This document shows, in pieces, positions 1-4,939 of a stretch of DNA of 8,393 nucleotides (the first letter of the stretch is position 1; every line of letters begins with the position of its first letter). Origin of the DNA: Candidatus Sumerlaeota bacterium. GTDB taxonomy: Bacteria; Sumerlaeota; Sumerlaeia; JADFCT01. A program made the position numbers and the translations under genes. The stretch lies in NCBI GenBank assembly GCA_026398575.1, contig JAPLSP010000717.1, forward strand, positions 1 through 8,393, read 5' to 3'. The notes under the pieces are model-generated. The model was not told the DNA's origin. It saw nothing but the letters and a program-made list of their open reading frames with translations, and did not search any database.

Positions 1-218
1 GTCTTGCCAGACTACCATCGAGTCATCCCTGTTCGTTCATTACCGCGTCATCCACGCGCCGCAGGATGTTTTCGCCTTGCCTTCGCTGCCTGTGCCGAAC
101 AGAATTTTATGTGCCCATTTTGCGCGGCTAAAGGCATACAATTTCGGAGTAACGTGAATCTCCTTACACAAGGATTCGGGTTATCAATTGCTCATAAGTG
201 GCATTGCCGATGCAAAGA
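1..218. other. Left-edge region without a supported gene
   Basis: I see no convincing gene here. On the minus strand a 38-codon frame (TTG at 141-139, TGA at 25-23) is followed 4 nt later by an ATG at 18-16 whose frame runs off the left edge (MVVWQD...). Neither has a good ribosome binding site or a recognisable product. The minus strand at 9-4 reads TGGCAA, which could be the -24 half of another sigma-54 promoter, but its -12 half would fall outside the window. The only well-supported content is one copy of the pilin-associated repeat at 151-204. Confidence 0.5.
151..204 (-). repeat. Pilin-associated repeat, copy 1
   Basis: This 54-bp stretch matches 774-827 at about 46 of 54 positions. It also matches 1388-1430 at about 32 of 43 positions over its core at 154-196. 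It begins 15 nt past the stop codon of the first pilin gene. The shared plus-strand landmarks are GAAT, then TACACA, then ATCAATT or ATCCATT, then CTCA. The element is non-coding here. It could be an upstream regulatory site for a gene beyond the left edge, a 3' element of the pilin transcript, or simply duplicated DNA. Confidence 0.7.
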
Positions 219-581
219 TTACTGAACTTGATGTTTGAACTTGGCATCCGAGCCCAGCCAAGTCGGAGCTGTGTAACTGCATGTCGGGACGTTGTTAAGA
301 TCGTTAAGGCCGTAGGCGCCGCCCCCTGGACATACCGGGGTCCGCTTCAGGTACAGCGTGTTGCCGATCAAATTGGTCCACTGCGGCGTAGTTGACGGAT
401 CAACATTGTTCTCCAGAGCATACTGCTCTTTGGCGCCTTCGATCTTGGCGAGATTTTCCTGGCATGCGCGAGCGCGCGATACTTCACGGGCACGCAGGAA
501 TCCAGGAATTGCGATGGAAATGATGATGCCGATGATTGCGACGACGATCATGATTTCGACGAGTGTGAAACCTTTCCTCAT
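219..581 (-). CDS. Type IV prepilin, copy 1 (major pilin/pseudopilin-like)
   Basis: This 120-residue protein is a structural subunit of a type IV pilus or a type II-like pseudopilus. It begins with the short leader MRKG followed by FTLVE, so prepilin peptidase should cut after Gly4, leaving N-methylated Phe at +1 and the conserved Glu at +5. Residues 5-28 form the hydrophobic helix that anchors in the inner membrane and packs the fibre core. The globular part is short. It carries C40, C84 and C101; C84 and C101 probably form the C-terminal disulfide loop. The start is fixed by AAGGAGG ending 7 nt upstream of ATG. The protein is 102/120 identical to the neighbouring copy, with changes concentrated at residues 60-111, the region expected to be surface-exposed. 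Whether it is a major pilin or a pseudopilin cannot be decided without the assembly genes, which are absent from this window. Confidence 0.95.
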   Translation of the reverse strand: MRKGFTLVEIMIVVAIIGIIISIAIPGFLRAREVSRARACQENLAKIEGAKEQYALENNVDPSTTPQWTNLIGNTLYLKRTPVCPGGGAYGLNDLNNVPTCSYTAPTWLGSDAKFKHQVQ

Positions 582-588
582 TGTACTG

Positions 589-595
589 CCTCCTT
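589..595 (-). promoter_or_regulatory. Ribosome binding site of pilin 1
   Basis: AAGGAGG on the minus strand lies 7 nt before the ATG. The spacing is identical to that of pilin 2. Confidence 0.85.
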
Positions 596-636
596 CGTTG
601 TTGTTTATTGGCGAGAATTTCGCATAGAAATAAGAA

Positions 637-651
637 GCAATTATCGCGCCA
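637..651 (-). promoter_or_regulatory. Sigma-54 (-24/-12) promoter of pilin 1
   Basis: The minus strand reads TGGCGC-N5-TTGC, preceded by TT and followed by TT. This fits the RpoN consensus TGGCAC-N5-TTGC with correct spacing. The C of the -12 GC is 56 bp from the A of the ATG, so transcription should start near 625 and give a leader of about 44 nt. The same geometry recurs exactly at pilin 2. Sigma-54 control of major pilin genes through a PilR-type activator is established in other bacteria. Confidence 0.8.
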
Positions 652-719
652 AAATCATGCTCTCACGTAGATAGGCGATAATTCTTGCAATGTATTGATT
701 TTTCAGGCAAATAACAACT

Positions 720-737
720 TAGTATTGTATCATACTA
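720..737. promoter_or_regulatory. Inverted repeat, candidate activator site of pilin 1
   Basis: TAGTAT-N6-ATACTA is a perfect 6-bp inverted repeat centred about 92 bp upstream of the -12 element and about 103 bp upstream of the predicted transcription start. Enhancer-binding proteins that act on sigma-54 usually bind dyads 80-200 bp upstream. The equivalent position at pilin 2 also holds a dyad, with a different sequence. The role is inferred from position only. Confidence 0.35.
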
Positions 738-773
738 GAAGAATTCCACGCATAATTTTATAAAGCTCTGAAA

Positions 774-827
774 AACGTGAATCCGATTACACAAGAATTC
801 GGGTTATCCATTGCTCAAAGCTGGCAT
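774..827 (-). repeat. Pilin-associated repeat, copy 2
   Basis: This is about 85% identical to 151-204. It lies 15 nt after the stop of pilin 2 and about 190 bp upstream of the pilin 1 start codon. The identity is as high as that of the pilin proteins themselves, so it was either co-duplicated with a pilin gene or is under selection. Confidence 0.7.
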
Positions 828-842
828 GATCTATAAAAAATA

Positions 843-1205
843 CTACTGCACTTGGTGTTTGAACTTGGCGTCTGTCCCCAACCACGTCGGAGCATTGTAG
901 CTACAGGTTGGAACAGAGTTGAGGTTATTGATGACGTAAACACCGCCACCTGGGCACATTGGAGTCCGCTTAATATATAGCGTGTTGCCGATCAGTTTGT
1001 CCCACGTCGGAGTATTCGTTGGATCAATATTGTTCTCCAAAGCATACTGTTCCTTGGCGCCTTCAAGTTTGGCAAGGTTTTCCTGGCAGGCGCGGGAGCG
1101 CGATACTTCACGAGCGCGCAAGAACCCAGGAATTGCGATTGAAATGATGATGCCGATGATTGCGACAACAATCATGATTTCGATGAGCGTAAAACCTTTT
1201 CTCAT
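843..1205 (-). CDS. Type IV prepilin, copy 2 (major pilin/pseudopilin-like)
   Basis: This 120-residue prepilin is 85% identical to the copy at 219-581. Its leader MRKG precedes FTLIE, with cleavage after Gly4 and Glu at +5, and a hydrophobic helix occupies residues 5-28. C40, C84 and C101 are conserved, as is the segment with TP-x-CPGGG before the C84-C101 loop. The C-terminus after residue 111 (DAKFKHQVQ) is identical to copy 1. The N-terminal 59 residues differ at only three positions (8, 37 and 47). GGAGG lies 7 nt before the ATG. The gene has its own sigma-54 promoter, so the two pilins are separate transcription units that can be co-regulated. They could be mixed subunits of one fibre, alternative subunits, or a redundant recent duplication. 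Confidence 0.95.
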   Translation of the reverse strand: MRKGFTLIEIMIVVAIIGIIISIAIPGFLRAREVSRSRACQENLAKLEGAKEQYALENNIDPTNTPTWDKLIGNTLYIKRTPMCPGGGVYVINNLNSVPTCSYNAPTWLGTDAKFKHQVQ

Positions 1206-1212
1206 AATCCCA

Positions 1213-1217
1213 CCTCC
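1213..1217 (-). promoter_or_regulatory. Ribosome binding site of pilin 2
   Basis: GGAGG lies within GGAGGTGGG on the minus strand, 7 nt before the ATG at 1205. It confirms the start. Confidence 0.85.
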
Positions 1218-1260
1218 ACAAATTTATGCTTCTGGAAATACAAATCCAAGTTCAATTAAC

Positions 1261-1275
1261 GCAATTGCTATGCCA
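1261..1275 (-). promoter_or_regulatory. Sigma-54 (-24/-12) promoter of pilin 2
   Basis: The minus strand reads TGGCAT-N5-TTGC, a good match to TGGCAC-N5-TTGC with the invariant GG and GC correctly spaced. The C of the -12 GC is 56 bp from the A of the ATG, exactly as at pilin 1, although the flanking intergenic sequences have otherwise diverged. The predicted transcription start is near 1249. Confidence 0.8.
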
Positions 1276-1342
1276 TACTCAATTCAAATGATTTATAGAA
1301 TTTACTTACATTTTGATGCTATTTTGTACGTATAAGCTATCT

Positions 1343-1364
1343 AAAATAGCGCTTTTTCTATTTT
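1343..1364. promoter_or_regulatory. Inverted repeat, candidate activator site of pilin 2
   Basis: AAAATAG-N8-CTATTTT is a perfect 7-bp dyad centred about 92 bp upstream of the -12 element, the same offset as the dyad at pilin 1. An overlapping smaller dyad, GCTAT-N5-ATAGC, occupies 1336-1350. The region is AT-rich, so chance dyads are easy to find. The shared distance is the main argument. Confidence 0.3.
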
Positions 1365-1387
1365 TTTAAAGAATGCTAAAGTCAATG

Positions 1388-1430
1388 GGAATTTGGCTAC
1401 ACACGGCTTTGTGTCATCAATTACTCATAT
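1388..1430 (-). repeat. Pilin-associated repeat, copy 3 (diverged)
   Basis: This is about 32/43 identical to the core of copy 1 at 154-196. It retains GGAAT, TACACA and ATCAATTACTCATA on the plus strand. Here it overlaps the last codons and the stop of the 3D-domain gene and lies about 185 bp upstream of the pilin 2 start. It places one copy ahead of each pilin gene. Confidence 0.55.
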
Positions 1431-1989
1431 AGATATCCACCTTGGCTTTTTGTCTTCCCCATTCTTCCGCATTGCTATGAGAACGGTAAAACACATCAAG
1501 ACGCGCAGGCCCTTTGATGGCGCTGCCGCGATCTTGGACAACACCCCAACCATACTTCGGCACATAGATTCGCGTGCCGAAGGGATAGTACTTGGTATCG
1601 GCAGCAATGGTTCCATCACGCGGCAGCCACCAAGGCGGATAAATCAGGCGGATAGGAAACATCCAGGGGCGCTCAAGACTGTCGAGCGAGAAAAGGCCTG
1701 GATTATATTGAACGGGTTCGGCGCCACTGGCGGTGCAGCCGCTATAGGGCTTCTTGCCGTGGGAGCCTTTGATATATTTAATATAATAGTCTGGACACAA
1801 GAAGAAGTCGCTCCCTCGTTCCCATCCACAGCATTCACCGCAGCTGCAATAGGCGGTCACTTCCATCGCCTGCTGCGTAGAGGGAGACGGCGCGCATCCT
1901 GAAGCCGCGCATAGACCGATCAGCGCGGCGATCGCCATCCAATGCCATCCGGGAGCGCCGGATGTCTGGGCAAAATGACAACGGATCAT
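1417..1989 (-). CDS. 3D-domain lipoprotein, probable lytic transglycosylase-like cell-wall enzyme
   Basis: The C-terminal half is a 3D domain, named for three conserved aspartates. In this 190-residue reading they are D131 (in AADTKYYPFGT), D153 (in VQDRGSAIKG) and D165 (in RLDVFY), followed by the family's SH-x3-EEWG ending. Proteins with this double-psi beta-barrel fold (MltA/RpfB/YabE type) cleave or bind peptidoglycan. An N-terminal motif VTAYCSCGECCGW matches the usual AYC-x-C-x2-CC opening, and TASG follows. Compared with the compact family form, about 30 extra residues rich in Trp and Pro separate TASG from AAD. A hydrophobic segment ending in ASGC (C32) looks like a lipoprotein signal. 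The start is uncertain: ATG at 1989 gives a charged n-region, ATG at 1938 has a weak GGATGG upstream, and TTG at 2025 has no ribosome site. The gene follows the glycoside hydrolase by about 50 nt, so it may share its transcript. Confidence 0.88.
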   Translation of the reverse strand: MIRCHFAQTSGAPGWHWMAIAALIGLCAASGCAPSPSTQQAMEVTAYCSCGECCGWERGSDFFLCPDYYIKYIKGSHGKKPYSGCTASGAEPVQYNPGLFSLDSLERPWMFPIRLIYPPWWLPRDGTIAADTKYYPFGTRIYVPKYGWGVVQDRGSAIKGPARLDVFYRSHSNAEEWGRQKAKVDIYMSN

Positions 1990-2039
1990 CCGGCAATTGT
2001 TTGTCCCAAGGGAAAGCCGAATCAACCGAAATAAGCGAA

Positions 2040-4259
2040 CTAATTTTTCTGGCGCGGAAAACTGAGCTTATCAAGCGGGTTCGTTCCAGCATATTTTTCT
2101 TCCTCGTCGCTCCAGCCGTCGCCGTCTTTGTCGGCGTCGGCATTGTCGCCGATGCCGTCGCCGTCGGTGTCGCGCCATTCCTTGGGATCGAGCGGAAAGG
2201 CGTCCCACGGCACGGCCTTGGCTTTGGGGACTCCGTCGCCGTCGTAGTCCATTTCAAGATAATCGAGAATGCCGTTCTTGTTTTTGTCATCGCCGATGCC
2301 GTTGGCGGCAATGTCGGCGTCCATGTTGTCGCCGATCAGGTCGCCGTCCTTGTCTTCCCATTCCTCGGGATCGAGCGGAAAGGCATCGGCGACGTCGGGC
2401 ACGCCGTCGTTGTCGTTATCCTTGTCGAGGTCATTTGGGATGCCGTCGCGGTCAATATCGGGCGGGCCATCGGGTGTGATCAGAAGCGCGACGTCCACTC
2501 TGAAGGAAGGGGCTTGAAAGGTCTGGCGGCCTGCCGGCGCGTCAATCCGCTGGAGGATCGCGGCGTTTTCAGGCGCATACCAATAGCCCTTGGCAGCCTT
2601 CGGGACATCCAATGTAATTTTCAGATTGCCGGCCGGGTCGGTGTGATTCGCATAGTGATGCAGGTAAACGCCGGCGCGCTCCTTCGAGACCAGCGCCCAT
2701 CCGCGAACGGCTTTCGGGTCCGATAGGGTAACCGGCGCCATGCGCGCATCCTTGTCGAGCCGGTAAGCGAAGTCCTGCATCGCCCGCACGTATTGGCGCT
2801 CCTGCGGCCCAAGCCAGATGTTCATGTAATGCGCGTCTTTCGAGCCGCTCGTGTTCCAGAAAACGAACGCGATCTCATTGAAGAGCGCCGTCCAGTTGCG
2901 GATGCGCATCCGCGTGGAAGAGCCGACGTCCCACACGCCGCCGACGCCGGGAGCTTGGGGCTGCCCCTTTTGCGTGCTATTGCCCTGTTCGCCGAGGATG
3001 ACCGGCTTGCCGAATTTTTTCCACCCCGCCGCCCTTGAGGCCGTTTCCGTGTCGCTCCCCAATTCATTCTTGATGCCGGTGTACCAGTGCGGCGCGTTGA
3101 TTTCGATGCCGGGCAGTTCGGGCCGCTCCCAACTTGTGGCGATGGGATGTTGATAGGGGTCCAGCGCGCGCAGGTAGGGCGTCATGATTTCATACCAGCG
3201 CGCGTCGGCCTTCTGTTCGTTGAGAAACTCCCAAAAATCCACATAAGCGCCCCAGCGGTCCACGCTGTATTTGACGAAGCGTTTGACCTTGGCCATCGCG
3301 TCGGTGTTTTCAGGATGCTCGGCGAAGACGGGTTGATAGCCAAAAAAGCCGTAGAAAATGTGGAAGCCATACTTGCGCGCGCAAACAAGCATCTCGTCCA
3401 CCATCACGGCCTCCTGAACGAGGTAGTGGTCGAGGTCGTTATAGAGCGGCAGCGAGAAATTCTTCTGTGAAAAACGCCAGAGGTTGAAGCCGGCGCGGCC
3501 ATAGTTGCGAAAATAGATATCGCCGTTGATCGGACTCATCGAAGGCCCCGGCATGAACATCGCGCCGGGCGGCGGCGTGGGACGGCCCGTGCGGTCGAGC
3601 CGGAACGGGCCTTCCATGCCCTTGGCGGCCATCGCCGAGCCAACGCCCGCGCCGTCAAAAACGCCATCCTGGAGGCCGATCGGAAAATAGGGGCTGCCGT
3701 CGTCGAAAATCCAGCGGAACGGGTTCGCCGGATTCTGCCGGACAAAGCCGGGATTATGGACGCGCGGATTCACGACGCATTCGAATGAGCCCTCGCCCGT
3801 CGCTTTCTCGCCGCGCGCGTTCGAGAAAACATAACTATAAGTCCAGCGCCCAACTTCGCGCGGCGCAAATCGCGCCTTCCAGATATTCTGCCGGTCGAAG
3901 ATGTACTTGTAGGTCTTGCCTCCTTTGCCATCGGCGGGAGGAGCGTGGACTTCGATCTTCGGCTTTTCCAGCGAGCCATAATGGAACCCGCCCACGCGCG
4001 CCTCTTGCCCTTTCGGCGATGTGAACGTGACCTCGATGGTCACATCAAAAAACGGATTGGCATAGCGCTGATCGTGCTGGAAGGTGATCTCGAAGACTTC
4101 ATAAGGAGGGATCGTACGGGAGTTCTGTGTCCGCTTCACTTCCAGCGCCGCCGCTGATGCGGTTTTCGCTACTTCGGCCTGAGGTTGGGCGCAACGCAAG
4201 AATGGAAGCAGGCCCAAAATGAATGCAGCAATAAATCGGATGGTTTTCATCTTCTGCAT
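2040..4259 (-). CDS. Secreted glycoside-hydrolase-like protein: DUF5060, TIM barrel, thrombospondin type 3 tail
   Basis: This 739-residue exported protein probably acts on a polysaccharide outside the cell. A signal peptide (basic MQKMKTIR, then hydrophobic to about residue 23) comes first. Residues 52-145 match the DUF5060 beta-sandwich, with YEVFEITFQH and the WKARFAP-x-EVGRWTY ending. Residues about 170-500 look like a DUF4038/clan GH-A-type TIM barrel. E348 in FWEFLNEQ fits the acid/base position and E424 in VILGEQGN fits the nucleophile. Residues about 515-595 form a beta-domain as in related hydrolases. Residues 600-731 are Asp-rich thrombospondin type 3 repeats. The substrate cannot be read from the sequence. 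The start lies 3 nt after the stop of the upstream gene, with no strong ribosome site (AGGA 12-15 nt away); ATG at 4250 is an alternative. G+C is much higher than in the upstream genes (40 of 60 bases at 2941-3000). Confidence 0.9.
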   Translation of the reverse strand: MQKMKTIRFIAAFILGLLPFLRCAQPQAEVAKTASAAALEVKRTQNSRTIPPYEVFEITFQHDQRYANPFFDVTIEVTFTSPKGQEARVGGFHYGSLEKPKIEVHAPPADGKGGKTYKYIFDRQNIWKARFAPREVGRWTYSYVFSNARGEKATGEGSFECVVNPRVHNPGFVRQNPANPFRWIFDDGSPYFPIGLQDGVFDGAGVGSAMAAKGMEGPFRLDRTGRPTPPPGAMFMPGPSMSPINGDIYFRNYGRAGFNLWRFSQKNFSLPLYNDLDHYLVQEAVMVDEMLVCARKYGFHIFYGFFGYQPVFAEHPENTDAMAKVKRFVKYSVDRWGAYVDFWEFLNEQKADARWYEIMTPYLRALDPYQHPIATSWERPELPGIEINAPHWYTGIKNELGSDTETASRAAGWKKFGKPVILGEQGNSTQKGQPQAPGVGGVWDVGSSTRMRIRNWTALFNEIAFVFWNTSGSKDAHYMNIWLGPQERQYVRAMQDFAYRLDKDARMAPVTLSDPKAVRGWALVSKERAGVYLHHYANHTDPAGNLKITLDVPKAAKGYWYAPENAAILQRIDAPAGRQTFQAPSFRVDVALLITPDGPPDIDRDGIPNDLDKDNDNDGVPDVADAFPLDPEEWEDKDGDLIGDNMDADIAANGIGDDKNKNGILDYLEMDYDGDGVPKAKAVPWDAFPLDPKEWRDTDGDGIGDNADADKDGDGWSDEEEKYAGTNPLDKLSFPRQKN
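2067..2462 (-). repeat. Thrombospondin type 3 calcium-binding repeats within the hydrolase
   Basis: Residues 600-731 contain repeated D-x-D-x-D-G units (DIDRDGIPND, DNDNDGVPD, DKDGDLIGD, DYDGDGVP, DTDGDGIGDN, DADKDGDGW). Two copies of DAFPLDP-x-EW lie about 60 residues apart, showing internal duplication of a larger block. Each unit should chelate calcium through its Asp side chains. Such tails act as rigid spacers or surface and sorting modules in secreted proteins. The DNA is correspondingly repetitive, which explains the long Val-rich open frame on the opposite strand. Confidence 0.85.
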
Positions 4260-4262
4260 GCT

Positions 4263-4895
4263 TCATTTAAATCCTAAAAGTTTCCTATTAGTGATTGAAA
4301 AGCGCTCATCCAGGTAATATGCGATGGCGCCAGAGAGAATATCTTCAGCTTCGTCGCGAGTATATGAAAGTCTCCTTGTTAGCAAGTATCCGCATCGTTT
4401 GACTATCCCCTCAATCATGCCCGTGCACTCGTCAAATTCAGAGCCCTTACTAGATGAAAAGCGAGCCGCGATTTCATCAAGTTTTTCCTTTACGGCATCC
4501 TTGCTTCCAAATCCGTTACTCCTTAGCGTTTCAACCAATACTGTATTAAAGAATCCACCGCCGAACCGGATTTCCGGTTTTTCGAGGAATTTTTTAAGCA
4601 TCAATCCAAAACGCTCTTCTTCATTTTCGATTGTGATTGCGCGTATTCCCCTATCAATCAGGCTATCGTTCAAATCCGCATCCCAAACAGCTTTTTCAAT
4701 GCATTCATCATTGCTTTCTTTATTCTTGATGTGAACGCAAATGATAGCAGGACGATATGTCAAGCCGTCTCGTTCCCGCTTTAACTCAAATAGCTTTTCA
4801 AATTCTGGAGACTCTATTCGCTCTTTCCACTTCTTCATTTCCGGATGTTCCTGAATTGTCGCCTCTTCTGGGAAGAATTGATCAAGTTTCGTCAT
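4263..4895 (-). CDS. Unrecognised 210-residue protein, partner of nucleosidase-fold gene
   Basis: I do not recognise this soluble, charged protein, which has no signal peptide or membrane segment. Residues 1-45 are helical and Glu/Lys-rich. Residues 47-95 have the layout of the C-terminal part of DUF559/Vsr-like PD-(D/E)XK nuclease folds: a strand (AIICVHIK), a charged loop, a D-x3-N-x2-L helix, then GIRAITIENEE. The acidic residue expected at the end of the first strand is replaced by HIK, so a nuclease would be degenerate; this is a weak structural guess. Residues 110-210 are predicted helical, with GFGSKDAVKEKLDEIAARF and a C-terminal DEAEDILSGAIAYYLDERF. The start is supported by AAGGAGA 7 nt before the ATG. 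The gene lies 44 nt downstream of the nucleosidase-fold gene, so the two probably share a transcript. It is AT-rich (25 G+C of 60 at 4561-4620) beside a GC-rich gene, which suggests transfer. Confidence 0.85.
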   Translation of the reverse strand: MTKLDQFFPEEATIQEHPEMKKWKERIESPEFEKLFELKRERDGLTYRPAIICVHIKNKESNDECIEKAVWDADLNDSLIDRGIRAITIENEEERFGLMLKKFLEKPEIRFGGGFFNTVLVETLRSNGFGSKDAVKEKLDEIAARFSSSKGSEFDECTGMIEGIVKRCGYLLTRRLSYTRDEAEDILSGAIAYYLDERFSITNRKLLGFK

Positions 4896-4902
4896 GATTC
4901 CA

Positions 4903-4909
4903 TCTCCTT
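4903..4909 (-). promoter_or_regulatory. Ribosome binding site of the 210-residue gene
   Basis: AAGGAGA on the minus strand lies 7 nt before ATG 4895. It is the clearest translation signal in the cassette. Confidence 0.75.
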
Positions 4910-4939
4910 TTTCCTCATAACTGATGATTGGGCGCTGAT

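Noticed and set aside
4..225. 73-residue plus-strand frame at the left edge with several Cys (MCPFC, HCRC)
   Set aside because: It overlaps the repeat element and the end of the pilin gene on the other strand and has no ribosome site. The Cys pattern is probably chance.
827..845. T-run just after the pilin 2 stop as an intrinsic terminator
   Set aside because: No GC-rich hairpin precedes the T-run, so a terminator cannot be supported.
1393..1902. 169-residue plus-strand frame
   Set aside because: It is antisense to the 3D-domain gene, whose three Asp motifs and lipobox clearly identify the true strand.
2067..2462. Regular DNA repetition that could suggest a CRISPR or tandem repeat array
   Set aside because: It is coding sequence for thrombospondin type 3 repeats. 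Units are irregular and there are no constant repeats with unique spacers.
1962..2726. 254-residue Val-rich open frame on the plus strand
   Set aside because: It is the mirror of the Asp-rich thrombospondin type 3 repeats (GAC/GAT read as GTC/ATC) and has no motif or ribosome site.
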